A program made the position numbers and the translations under genes. Shown piece by piece: positions 6,805 through 14,452 of a stretch of 42,825 nt of DNA. The notes under the pieces were generated by a model that was given only the letters and a program-made list of their open reading frames with translations, was not told where the DNA came from and ran no database searches. This DNA is from Thauera phenylacetica B4P (lineage in GTDB: Bacteria; Pseudomonadota; Gammaproteobacteria; Burkholderiales; Rhodocyclaceae), in assembly GCF_000310225.1 (NCBI RefSeq), contig NZ_AMXF01000011.1, forward strand, positions 1 through 42,825, in the 5' to 3' direction. Position 1 is the stretch's first letter. Each line of letters begins with the position of its first letter.

Positions 6805-8568
6805 TCAGTCCGTGCTGACGTGCGATACGCCGCCGTCGGGCGAGTAGATGTCGAGGATGTTCCAGTGGCCGGTGGTGGGCACCGGGTTGTTCTTCATCGC
6901 GACATCGATCACGAAGGGCTTGTTCGACTTGACCGCACGTTCCAGCACCTCCTTGAACTCGGCGGCCGATTCCACCTTGACGCCCTCGGCGCCGTAGGCG
7001 CGCGCGACGGCGGCGAAGTCGGCCTGGTAGGGCTGGTCGTCCTTGCGGAAGAGCGTGCCGACGGTGGTGCCGTAGTGCGCCTTCTGCAGGCCGGCGATCG
7101 TGCCGAACGCGAAGTTGTTCATCACGATCCAGATCGCAGGGATGTCCTCTTCCACGGCGGTGGCGAGCATCGCCGGGTTCTGGCCGAAGCCGCCGTCACC
7201 GACCAGGGAGACGACCACGCGATCCGGGCAGGCGACCTTGGCACCGAGCGCGGCCGGGGCGCCGAAGCCCATGGTGGCGTAGCCGCCCGGGGTGAGGATG
7301 CTGCCCGGAGTGTAGATCGGGAACTGCTGGCCCACGCCGTTCTTGTTCCAGCCGACGTCGGTGGTGATGATCGCGTCGCGCGGCAGCACCTCGCGCACGA
7401 CCGAGAGGATGCGCTCAGGCATCATCGGGAAGCAGTCGTCCTCGACGAACTTCTGGTTGCCGGCGACGAAGGTCTTGCGGAACTCGGCGATCTCCTGGCG
7501 CAGGGCTTCATTGCGGCGCGGCTGCGGCAGCATCTCGCGGGCGACGCGGTTGAGCACCTTGAGCGCTTGCTTGAGATCGGCCACGGCGCCGATGGCGACC
7601 GGATAGTTGCGGCCGATCTCGGACGGGTCGATGTCGATGTGGATCAGCTTGCTCTTGTCGAAGTCGAAGGTGAACTCTTTCTCCCAGGAGCTGCAGTCGG
7701 CCTCGGCGAAGCGGGTGCCGACGCCGAACACCCAGTCGGCGTTCAGGCACTTGCCGTTGACCAGCTCGGTGCCCCAGAAGCCGGTCATGCCCAGGACGAG
7801 GTCGTGGTCGTCGGGCAGCACGCCCTTGCCCATCAGCGAGTGCGCGACCGGGATGCCCATGTGGTCGACGAAGGCCTTCAGCTCCTCGGCCGCGTCGGCG
7901 AGGATCACGCCACCGCCGGCCTGGATCACCGGGGCCTCGGCGTCGAGCAGGGCCTGCACGATCTGGCGTGCGGTCTCGTCGTCGATCGAGGGCTTGTTGA
8001 GCGCGCGGGTGTGTCTGGAGACGCGTTCGAACAGCGCGGGATCGATCTCGCGCGAGAAGAAGTCCATCGGCACGTTGACCAGCACCGGGCCGGGGCGGCC
8101 GCTCTCGGCGAGCTGGAAGGCCTTCTCCATGATCTCCGGGAACAGCTCCGGGGTGTCGACGCGCCAGGCGCGCTTGACGAAGGGGCGGTAGATCTCCCAC
8201 TGCGAGGCGTCCGCGTGCAGGTTGATCTCCTGGTGCGGGTGCTTGCCGTAGTAGTAGCTCGGAATGTCGCCGGCGATGACCACCATCGGGATCGAGTCGA
8301 GGGCCGCGTTGGCGACGCCCGTGGAGGCGTTGGTGAGGCCCGGGCCGAGGTGGCTGAGCACGACCGAGGCCTGCTTCTTCGCGCGTGCGTAACCATCGGC
8401 GGCGTGCGAGGCGATCTGCTCGTGGCGGGTGTTGATGAAGCGGATCTTGCTGCCCTCCAGCGCGTTGAGCACCGCGATGTTGGTGTGGCCGCACAGACCG
8501 AAGATGTGCTCGATGCCGCGGTTCTCGAGGTACCGGACGAGCTGGTGAGAGATCGTTTGCTTTTTCAT
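6805..8568 (-). CDS. Thiamine-diphosphate-dependent 2-oxoacid decarboxylase / acetolactate-synthase-like enzyme
   Basis: 587 aa from ATG 8568, which has a perfect AGGAGG site; the frame is open further upstream but lacks support. Three-domain POX/ALS architecture: the N-terminal Pyr domain has RHEQIASHAADGYARA with the catalytic Glu at residue 50; the C-terminal domain has the ThDP/Mg signature GDG-GFGQNP...-NN with the expected 24-residue spacing. It does not resemble oxalyl-CoA decarboxylase in its N-terminal motifs. The family decarboxylates 2-oxoacids or transfers the activated aldehyde. Directly upstream on the same strand are a citryl-CoA-lyase-like protein and a CoA-transferase, and an aldehyde dehydrogenase lies further upstream. 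The best guess is that it decarboxylates the 2-oxoacid released by the lyase to an aldehyde. Confidence 0.87.
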   Translation of the reverse strand: MKKQTISHQLVRYLENRGIEHIFGLCGHTNIAVLNALEGSKIRFINTRHEQIASHAADGYARAKKQASVVLSHLGPGLTNASTGVANAALDSIPMVVIAGDIPSYYYGKHPHQEINLHADASQWEIYRPFVKRAWRVDTPELFPEIMEKAFQLAESGRPGPVLVNVPMDFFSREIDPALFERVSRHTRALNKPSIDDETARQIVQALLDAEAPVIQAGGGVILADAAEELKAFVDHMGIPVAHSLMGKGVLPDDHDLVLGMTGFWGTELVNGKCLNADWVFGVGTRFAEADCSSWEKEFTFDFDKSKLIHIDIDPSEIGRNYPVAIGAVADLKQALKVLNRVAREMLPQPRRNEALRQEIAEFRKTFVAGNQKFVEDDCFPMMPERILSVVREVLPRDAIITTDVGWNKNGVGQQFPIYTPGSILTPGGYATMGFGAPAALGAKVACPDRVVVSLVGDGGFGQNPAMLATAVEEDIPAIWIVMNNFAFGTIAGLQKAHYGTTVGTLFRKDDQPYQADFAAVARAYGAEGVKVESAAEFKEVLERAVKSNKPFVIDVAMKNNPVPTTGHWNILDIYSPDGGVSHVSTD

Positions 8569-8668
8569 GTGTCGCCTCCTGGTTGGGATAGGGCTGCTGC
8601 TCGAATCTTGCGCCGTGTCTCGGCCGACGCTGCCTGGGGTACTGCGTTCGCGAATGCGCGGTGCGCGA

Positions 8669-9502
8669 TCAATCCTGCGGCGGCAGGCTGCGCCGCGCCG
8701 GACCGGCATAGGTGTAGGGAATGCTCTTGGGCATCGGGCCCTTGATGCGGCCGCCCTGCTGATGCTGCTCCCATGCGTGCGACAGGATGCCCACCGAGCG
8801 CGACAGGATGAACAGGCCGCGACCGAGCTCCGGCGCGAAGCCGAGTTCGGCGTAGATCACCGCGGTCGCACCGTCGATGTTCATCGGGATGCGCTTGCCC
8901 TTGCGGCGTTCGAGGACGCGCTCGACCTCGCGGCCGATGTCGACGTAGCGCCCGCTCACCGCCCCCTTGTCGCGCGCAGCTTCGGTGAGCGCCAGCAGAC
9001 GGCCCGAGCGCGGGTCGATCGGATGGAAGCGGTGACCGAAGCCGGGGATGACCTTGCCGTTCTCGGCCACCCAGGCGTCGAGCGCGAGCTCGACCGCCTG
9101 CCCGATCGGCTCGCCCGCGTCCATGCGACGCGCCACGTCGGCGTAGATCTCCATGCACTGCTGGCCGGCGCCGCCGTGGATGCCGGCGAGCACATTGACC
9201 GCCGAAGCCATGGCGTTGTTGAGCTCGACGCCGCAGGTGACGGCCATGCGCGAGATCGAGATCGACGGCGCCTGCGGGCCGTGATCGACCGCCGCCACCA
9301 GTGCGGCCTCGAGCAGGCCGGCCTGCTCGGGCGTGGGCAGATCGCCGCGCACCATCAGCCAGATCATCTGGGGGAAGCTGATGTTGCCGATCAGCTCCTC
9401 GATCGGATAGCCGCGGACGGCGATCTTGCCCGGGTGGATGTCGATGATCTCGGTGGTCCACCAGGCCTTGGCTTCCTGGACGATGTCTTCTGCGCTTTTC
9501 AT
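8669..9502 (-). CDS. Short citrate-synthase-family protein, citryl-CoA-lyase-like
   Basis: 277 aa from ATG 9502, two bases after the stop of the CoA-transferase, so the two are tightly coupled. It is much shorter than citrate synthase (about 430 aa) but keeps the catalytic core: H109 in LAGIHGGAGQ (CS His274), H157 in PGFGHRFHPIDPR (CS His320) and D210 in MNIDGATAVIYAELGF (CS Asp375). Short members are usually called citryl-CoA lyase and split a 3-hydroxy-3-carboxyacyl-CoA into acyl-CoA plus a 2-oxoacid. With the CoA-transferase making the thioester and the ThDP enzyme consuming an oxoacid, the lyase direction is more likely than synthesis. The substrate is unknown; a citramalate- or citrate-like acid is possible. 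Confidence 0.83.
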   Translation of the reverse strand: MKSAEDIVQEAKAWWTTEIIDIHPGKIAVRGYPIEELIGNISFPQMIWLMVRGDLPTPEQAGLLEAALVAAVDHGPQAPSISISRMAVTCGVELNNAMASAVNVLAGIHGGAGQQCMEIYADVARRMDAGEPIGQAVELALDAWVAENGKVIPGFGHRFHPIDPRSGRLLALTEAARDKGAVSGRYVDIGREVERVLERRKGKRIPMNIDGATAVIYAELGFAPELGRGLFILSRSVGILSHAWEQHQQGGRIKGPMPKSIPYTYAGPARRSLPPQD

Positions 9503-9504
9503 GG

Positions 9505-10707
9505 TCAGACCGCCTTGGCGTCGTGAAGTTGGGCGATTTCCGCAGCCGAGTAGCCGAGTTCCACAAGCAGGGAGTCGGTGTGCTCGCCGAGCTGCGGCGG
9601 CGGCGTGGCGACGTCGGGGTTGCCACCCGCCATCTTGAAGCCGGCGCGCACCAGGCTGATGTCGCGGCCGACGCCGGGCACCTGCTCGAAGTGCGCGAGC
9701 AGGTCGCGGGACTGGATCTGCGGATGGCCGAGGACCTGCGGCACGCTGAGCACCCGCCCGGCCGGCACGCCCAGCTTGGCGAGGATGGATTCCCACTCCG
9801 CGGCCGACTTGCCGGCGAGCCCGGCCTCGACCTCGACCTTGAGCGCCTTGCGATTGCGCTTGCGCGTCTCGCGCTCGGCGAAGCGCTCGTCGGTGGCGAG
9901 CTCGGGGCGACCGATCGCCTCGGCAAGGGCGACGAACTGCTCCTGCTTGTTGGCGGCGATGTTGAGCAGCCCCTCGCCGGTGCGGAAGGTGCCCGACGGC
10001 GCGGCGGTGAAGTTCTCGTTGCCCATGGGCACCGGCTCCTTGCCCGCGATGAGATAGTTCGAGACGATCCAGCCCATGGTGACGATCGTCGAGTCGAGCA
10101 TCGACACGTCGATGAACTCGCCCTCGCCGCTGCGGCTCTGGCGCACCAGCGCGGCCGCCACGGCGAACGCGGCGGTGATGCCGCCGATGGTGTCCGCCAC
10201 CGGGTAGCCCACGCGCAGCGGCGCGCTTTCGTGGTCGCCGGTGATGCTCATAACGCCGGACATGCCCTGCACGATCTGGTCGTAGGCCGGCGCATGACGC
10301 ATCGGCCCGCCCTGGCCGAAGCCGGAGATGGCGCAATAGACCAGCTTGGGGTTGGCTTTCTTGAGGATCTCGTAGCCGAGGCCGAGGCGGTCCATCACGC
10401 CGGGGCGGAAATTCTCGACGAGCACGTCGGCGGTGCGCACCAGGCGCAGCAACACTTCCTTGCCGGCATCGGACTTGAGGTTGAGGGTGAGCGACTTCTT
10501 GCCACCGTTCTGGGCGAGGAAGGAAGCGCCCATCTTCTTCTTGTTCAGTTCGGCATCGGCGCCGAGCTGGCGCGCCAGGTCGCCCGATTCGGGCACCTCC
10601 ACCTTGACCACATCGGCGCCGAGCAGGCCGAGCTGATAGGCGCAGAACGGCCCGGCGAGCACGTTGGTGAGGTCGAGTACGCGGACTCCGGAAAGTGCAG
10701 CGGTCAT
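9505..10707 (-). CDS. Class III (CaiB/BaiF) CoA-transferase, CaiB1
   Basis: 400 aa, full family length. The N-terminal signature reads SGVRVLDLTNVLAGPFCAYQ with GADVVKVE, and the catalytic Asp is in EGEFIDVSMLDS. VENFRPGVMDRLGLGY is the usual CoA-binding segment. Enzymes of this class move CoA between carboxylic acids (formyl-CoA:oxalate, succinyl-CoA:mesaconate and similar). It is the first gene of a minus-strand operon with the lyase (2-nt gap) and the ThDP enzyme. Two RGAAC-N3-RTTCY-like sites lie 60-105 nt before its ATG, suggesting IclR control. It would activate the acid that the lyase cleaves. A second, distinct CaiB gene lies at 17221-18471. Confidence 0.9.
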   Translation of the reverse strand: MTAALSGVRVLDLTNVLAGPFCAYQLGLLGADVVKVEVPESGDLARQLGADAELNKKKMGASFLAQNGGKKSLTLNLKSDAGKEVLLRLVRTADVLVENFRPGVMDRLGLGYEILKKANPKLVYCAISGFGQGGPMRHAPAYDQIVQGMSGVMSITGDHESAPLRVGYPVADTIGGITAAFAVAAALVRQSRSGEGEFIDVSMLDSTIVTMGWIVSNYLIAGKEPVPMGNENFTAAPSGTFRTGEGLLNIAANKQEQFVALAEAIGRPELATDERFAERETRKRNRKALKVEVEAGLAGKSAAEWESILAKLGVPAGRVLSVPQVLGHPQIQSRDLLAHFEQVPGVGRDISLVRAGFKMAGGNPDVATPPPQLGEHTDSLLVELGYSAAEIAQLHDAKAV

Positions 10708-10766
10708 GTGCTACCTCTTCTTGTGAGGATTCATCGATGAGGAACAGGTCTCCTGAATCCAATAAT

Positions 10767-10779
10767 AGAACGCAATTCC
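10767..10779. promoter_or_regulatory. Inverted repeat, putative IclR operator O4
   Basis: AGAACGCAATTCC fits RGAAC-N3-RTTCY. It lies 60 nt upstream of the CaiB1 start in an AT-richer stretch, and 32 bp (about three helical turns) from O5. Confidence 0.5.
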
Positions 10780-10798
10780 CGATATCGCAACTATTTTT

Positions 10799-10811
10799 GG
10801 AACTGCGTTTT
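10799..10811. promoter_or_regulatory. Inverted repeat, putative IclR operator O5
   Basis: GGAACTGCGTTTT matches RGAAC-N3-RTTCY with one mismatch (T for C in the right arm). Together with O4 it would form a tandem operator for the CaiB1-lyase-ThDP operon. Confidence 0.4.
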
Positions 10812-10858
10812 GTCTGACAGACCGATGCCGGCAAACTCCCGTGCGGTATGCCCGCCGC

Positions 10859-10912
10859 AGAAAAAAGACCGCCCGCAACGAGAGCGCGCTCTCGCCGCGG
10901 GCGGTCTTCTCC
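10859..10912 (-). terminator. Intrinsic terminator after the aldehyde dehydrogenase
   Basis: A 12-bp outer stem, AAGACCGCCCGC (10865-10876) with GCGGGCGGTCTT (10897-10908), encloses a perfect 14-bp palindrome GAGAGCGCGCTCTC. On the minus strand the stem is followed by TTTTTT, so it terminates transcription coming from the aldehyde dehydrogenase and separates it from the CaiB1 operon. Confidence 0.85.
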
Positions 10913-10951
10913 AAGGCGCGAACCTGCCTTGCCGGCCTGCCGAATCCGGGC

Positions 10952-12442
10952 TCAGCGGCGGATGAAGGGATTGGGGACGTCGAGGTCGGTCGAGATCCAC
11001 ACGCACTTGGTCTCGAGGTATTCCTTGATCGTCTCGCTGCCCGACTCGCGACCGATGCCGGAGCGCTTGAAGCCGCCGAAGGGCGCGGTGAAGCTGGTGG
11101 CGCGGTAATTGTTCACCCAGATCGTGCCGGCCTTGAGCTTGTCAGTCACCAGCATCGCGCGGTGCAGGCTCTGGGTCCACACGGCGCCGGCCAGGCCGTA
11201 GAGGACGTCGTTGCCGATGCGGATGGCGTCTTCCTCGTCCTTGAACTTGATCACCGACAGCACCGGGCCGAAGACTTCTTCCTGCGCGATGCGCATGCTG
11301 TTGTCGACCTCGGTGAAGATCGTCGGCTCGACGAACAGGCCTGCACCGAGGTCGGGACGCGCCTTGCCACCGAGCACGCATTTCGCACCCTCGGACTTGG
11401 CCACCTCGATGTAGCTCAGCACCTTCTCGAACTGAGGGCGGGTGGCGACCGGGCCGATCTGGGTGTCCATCTGCGTCGGGTCGCCGAGCTTGGCCTTGCT
11501 GACGAAATCGATCAGGCGGGCGATCAGCTCGTCGTGGATGGATTCCTGCACCAGCAGGCGCGAGCCGGCCTGGCAGCTCTGGCCGGTGGCGGCGAAGATG
11601 CCGGACACCACGCCCTTGACCGCCTGGTCGAGGTCGGCATCGTCGAACACGATGTTGGGCGACTTGCCACCGAGTTCGAGGGTGACCGTCTTGAGGCCCT
11701 TCGCGGCCTGCTCGTAGATCATCTGGCCGGCGATCTCGCCACCGGTGAAGCCGATGTGGGCGACGTCGGGATGCGCCACCAGCGGCTCGCCGACTTCCTT
11801 GCCGAAGCCGGTGACGACGTTGACCACACCCTTCGGAAAGCCGGCCTGCTCGAACAGCTTGCCGAGCTCGACCGCCGAGGCGGAGGTGAACTCGGACGGC
11901 TTGATCACCGCGGTGCAACCGGCGGCGAGCAGCGGCGCGAGCTTCCAGCTCGTGAGGGTGAGCGGCGAGTTCCACGGCGTGATCACCGCGACGACGCCCT
12001 TGGCCTCGTACTTGGTGTAGCAGAACACGCCCTTCTTGTCGGTCGGGATGACCTGGCTCTGCACCTTGTCGGCGAGACCGGCGTAGTACTGGAAGTACTG
12101 CCCCATGTAACGCACCTGGGCGACGACCTCGGAGGCCAGCTTGCCGTTGTCGCGCATCTCGATGTCGGCCAGGTGCTGGGCGTTGGCGATGATCAGGTCG
12201 CCGAGACGCCACAACAGGCGGCCGCGCTCGCTGGCGGTCATCTCGGGCCAGGCGCCCTTCTCGAAGGCGCGATGCGCGGCGGCGACGGCAGCCTGCACGT
12301 CGTCCTTGTTGCCGCGGGCGATCATCGCCCAGGCCTCGCCGGTGTAGGGATTCTCGGTCGGGAAGTACTCCCCCGAGGCCGGCGGCACGATCGCGCCGTC
12401 GATGTAGTTGCCGTAGTGCGGAAGGGTCGCGGTGTTTGCCAT
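10952..12442 (-). CDS. NAD(P)-dependent aldehyde dehydrogenase
   Basis: 496 aa, standard length. Motifs in order: TPWNSPLTL, FTGGEIAGQ (coenzyme site), LELGGKSPN with the general-base Glu, and GQSCQAGSR with the catalytic Cys; a PFGGFKRSGIGRE segment closes the protein. It oxidises an aldehyde to the acid. It is divergent from IclR2, with a perfect operator-like palindrome in the shared promoter region, and ends at a strong terminator ahead of the CoA-transferase/lyase/ThDP operon. The simplest reading is that it removes the aldehyde made by the ThDP enzyme. Exact substrate class (semialdehyde or simple aldehyde) cannot be told. Confidence 0.92.
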   Translation of the reverse strand: MANTATLPHYGNYIDGAIVPPASGEYFPTENPYTGEAWAMIARGNKDDVQAAVAAAHRAFEKGAWPEMTASERGRLLWRLGDLIIANAQHLADIEMRDNGKLASEVVAQVRYMGQYFQYYAGLADKVQSQVIPTDKKGVFCYTKYEAKGVVAVITPWNSPLTLTSWKLAPLLAAGCTAVIKPSEFTSASAVELGKLFEQAGFPKGVVNVVTGFGKEVGEPLVAHPDVAHIGFTGGEIAGQMIYEQAAKGLKTVTLELGGKSPNIVFDDADLDQAVKGVVSGIFAATGQSCQAGSRLLVQESIHDELIARLIDFVSKAKLGDPTQMDTQIGPVATRPQFEKVLSYIEVAKSEGAKCVLGGKARPDLGAGLFVEPTIFTEVDNSMRIAQEEVFGPVLSVIKFKDEEDAIRIGNDVLYGLAGAVWTQSLHRAMLVTDKLKAGTIWVNNYRATSFTAPFGGFKRSGIGRESGSETIKEYLETKCVWISTDLDVPNPFIRR

Positions 12443-12533
12443 TGATGTCTCCAGTCACGAATCGAACAGGCGCTCTTTCAGTCTCATTCACGCTGCCGCG
12501 AGAAGCCTGGCGCGGTTTCGTGTTTCGCTTATC

Positions 12534-12546
12534 AGAACTTGGTTCT
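12534..12546. promoter_or_regulatory. Perfect 13-bp palindromic site, putative IclR operator O6
   Basis: AGAACTTGGTTCT: perfect 5-bp arms around TTG, about 90 nt from the aldehyde dehydrogenase start and 195 nt from IclR2. This is the best copy of the motif shared with O1-O5. The rest of the 299-nt intergenic region holds an AT-rich stretch (12585-12600) but no other gene. Confidence 0.65.
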
Positions 12547-12741
12547 AGTATGGAGTATCATCTCGAGGGTTTCAAGCCGAATCTGTATTTTTTTTGGCCT
12601 GTCAAGCAGACGCACTCGAAGCGGGCTTCCGCCACGCCCGAGGCCCCTCGAAGCCGCGTCCGAACGCTGAAGGAGGGGCCGAATCCGGGCTATCATCCAC
12701 AGCGAAACAGGAACACTGTTCAACTAATTTGGCGCAAGAAC

Positions 12742-13464
12742 ATGAGCACAGAAGGTGTGGCATCGGTAGAGCGTGCGCTCTCCATCCTGGACGTTTTCAC
12801 CGACCGCGAGAAAAGCCTGACCCTGACCGAGATCTCCAAGCGGGCCGGGTTCTACAAGAGCACCACGCTCCGCCTGGCCGAGTCGCTGGAGAAATTCGGC
12901 TACCTGCGCCGCTTCGAGGACGGCACCTACATGATCGGCCCCAAGCCGCTCTTCCTCGGTTCGCTGTACCAGCGCCACTTCAGCACGCACGACTTCATCC
13001 CGCCGCTGATGCGCCGAATGTCCGAGGAACTGCGCGAGGGCATCTCCTTCTTCATTCGCGACGACAACCATCGCGTCTGCCTGCACCGGGTCGAGGCGCC
13101 GCGCTCGATCCGCGACACGATCCACGAGGGCGATGCCTTGCCGCTGACCGTGGGCGCCTCCGGGCACGTGCTGATGGCATTCAGCGGGATGAGCGGGGAA
13201 CGCTACGACCAGGTGCGCGCGCGCCTGTACGCGATCTCGCTCGGAGAGAGGGATCCCGAAACCTCGGCCGTCGCCGCCCCGGTGTTCTCCGGCGGGCAAA
13301 GGCTGGTGGGCGCGCTGACCGTTTCCGGGCCGCGCTACCGCCTGGACCAGGCCGCGCTGGAGGCGATCGTGCCGGCGCTGCAGCGTTACGCCGCCGAACT
13401 CACCGAAACCCTCGGGGGAGCCTGGCCGGGCAAGAGCGACGCCAAGCCGGCCGGCGCCGACTGA
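12742..13464 (+). CDS. IclR-family transcriptional regulator (IclR2)
   Basis: 240 aa from ATG 12742. The frame is open far upstream, but the IclR fold starts at VASVERALSILDVFTDREK, so the downstream start is right; its ribosome-binding site is weak. The winged helix covers residues ~5-65 (LTLTEISKRAGFYKSTTLRL) and the effector domain follows (GASGHVLMAFSG, GALTVSGPRYRLD). It is divergent from the aldehyde dehydrogenase and probably controls it. It is a different protein from IclR1, yet both regions carry the same operator-like sequence, so the two may cross-regulate or only one of them may read that site. Confidence 0.9.
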   Translation: MSTEGVASVERALSILDVFTDREKSLTLTEISKRAGFYKSTTLRLAESLEKFGYLRRFEDGTYMIGPKPLFLGSLYQRHFSTHDFIPPLMRRMSEELREGISFFIRDDNHRVCLHRVEAPRSIRDTIHEGDALPLTVGASGHVLMAFSGMSGERYDQVRARLYAISLGERDPETSAVAAPVFSGGQRLVGALTVSGPRYRLDQAALEAIVPALQRYAAELTETLGGAWPGKSDAKPAGAD

Positions 13465-13516
13465 AAGCGGGGAAAGCGCACCCCTGCCGCCACGCGGGAG
13501 AGATGCGCGCGCGGGC

Positions 13517-14392
13517 TCAGGCGCGGACGGCCGCGGGGATGCGGCGGCGCGGCAGATCGATGTGGCGCAACTGGTCGATCAGCCAGAGCAGGGATTCGCG
13601 CGCCTGATCGGCGACGAGCTCCGGCGGCAACTGGGCGAAATCGTCGTTGCAGGCGTTCAGATAGAAGCCGCCATGGAAACCGATCACGCGCAGGCGGCGG
13701 ATCAGCTCGAGCAACGACTCCGCATGACTGCCGTCGCCGGGAAAAACCCGGACGAAATCGCGCTCGCCGCGGGTCTGCTCTTGCGGATGAAGTGCGATCG
13801 CGTCACTGAGCCCGACCAGGAACAGGCGATCCCCGTAACACCGGTCCAGGGCATCGAGCCCGCGATCGGCGACGAAGAGGTGGCCGGTATCGATCGCCAG
13901 CCCCAGGTTCGCGCGCTCGGCGGCATTGACACGCTCCTCCGCACTCACCACGTCGCACGCCACCGCCGAGCCCGGGCGCCCCTGATAGGCGATATCGACC
14001 CCCTTGGGCACGGCGAGTGTCGCCAGCTTTGCGAGATCGCGCGCGACACGAACCGGATCGGCCGCCGCCTCGGGCACGCCGCTGGCCGAGACGAGCAACA
14101 TCGGCGCGCCAATCGCACGACACAGCCCGAGGAGTCCCTTCGCAACCGTCACCTTGTACTCGTGCAGTGGTCCTTCGAGTCCCTCGAAATCGCTCAGCTG
14201 GCGCAGCGCCTGCACGCGCACCCCGGCGCCGCGCACCAAGGCCACGGCGGCCTCCACGCCCTGCGGATGCCCCACCAGGTCGGACGCCGCGAACACCATG
14301 CGCCGGAACCCCCGGCTCACCGCTGCGTGCAGGCGCGCTTCCAGCGGGCCCGCCATCGAACTGGCATCCAGCGCGACAGAATCGAAATCCAA
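13517..14392 (-). CDS. QuiC-N-like TIM-barrel protein with altered metal ligands (TIM-C)
   Basis: 291 aa. The start is a TTG at 14392 with a strong AGGAGGG site 5 nt upstream; no ATG fits. The protein resembles the N-terminal half of 3-dehydroshikimate dehydratase QuiC: LSDFEG, NLGLAIDTGHLF, DRLFLVGLSDA, RDFVRVFPGDGS and NDDF lie in the same order. Compared with QuiC (from memory), the metal-ligand positions are Q137 for Glu, D168 kept, G194 for Gln and N246 for Glu; H171 and the active-site Arg (R215) are kept. Three of four ligands are therefore lost. It follows the HPPD-like VOC gene by 60 nt, matching the domain pair that is fused in QuiC but split here. Classic dehydroshikimate dehydratase activity is doubtful. 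Confidence 0.78.
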   Translation of the reverse strand: MDFDSVALDASSMAGPLEARLHAAVSRGFRRMVFAASDLVGHPQGVEAAVALVRGAGVRVQALRQLSDFEGLEGPLHEYKVTVAKGLLGLCRAIGAPMLLVSASGVPEAAADPVRVARDLAKLATLAVPKGVDIAYQGRPGSAVACDVVSAEERVNAAERANLGLAIDTGHLFVADRGLDALDRCYGDRLFLVGLSDAIALHPQEQTRGERDFVRVFPGDGSHAESLLELIRRLRVIGFHGGFYLNACNDDFAQLPPELVADQARESLLWLIDQLRHIDLPRRRIPAAVRA

Positions 14393-14452
14393 GCTTCCCT
14401 CCTGGAATCATTGCGAACGACCGCATCCGGGCGCCACACGCCCGGGCGGGGT

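Noticed and set aside
6805-10707. Oxalate degradation pair (formyl-CoA transferase plus oxalyl-CoA decarboxylase)
   Set aside because: The CoA-transferase plus ThDP pairing suggested it, but the ThDP enzyme lacks the oxalyl-CoA decarboxylase N-terminal motifs and the citrate-synthase-fold gene between them has no role there.
8669-10834. One 721-aa protein reading through into the lyase gene
   Set aside because: The upstream part is a wrong-frame reading of the CoA-transferase gene; the lyase starts at ATG 9502, where homology begins.
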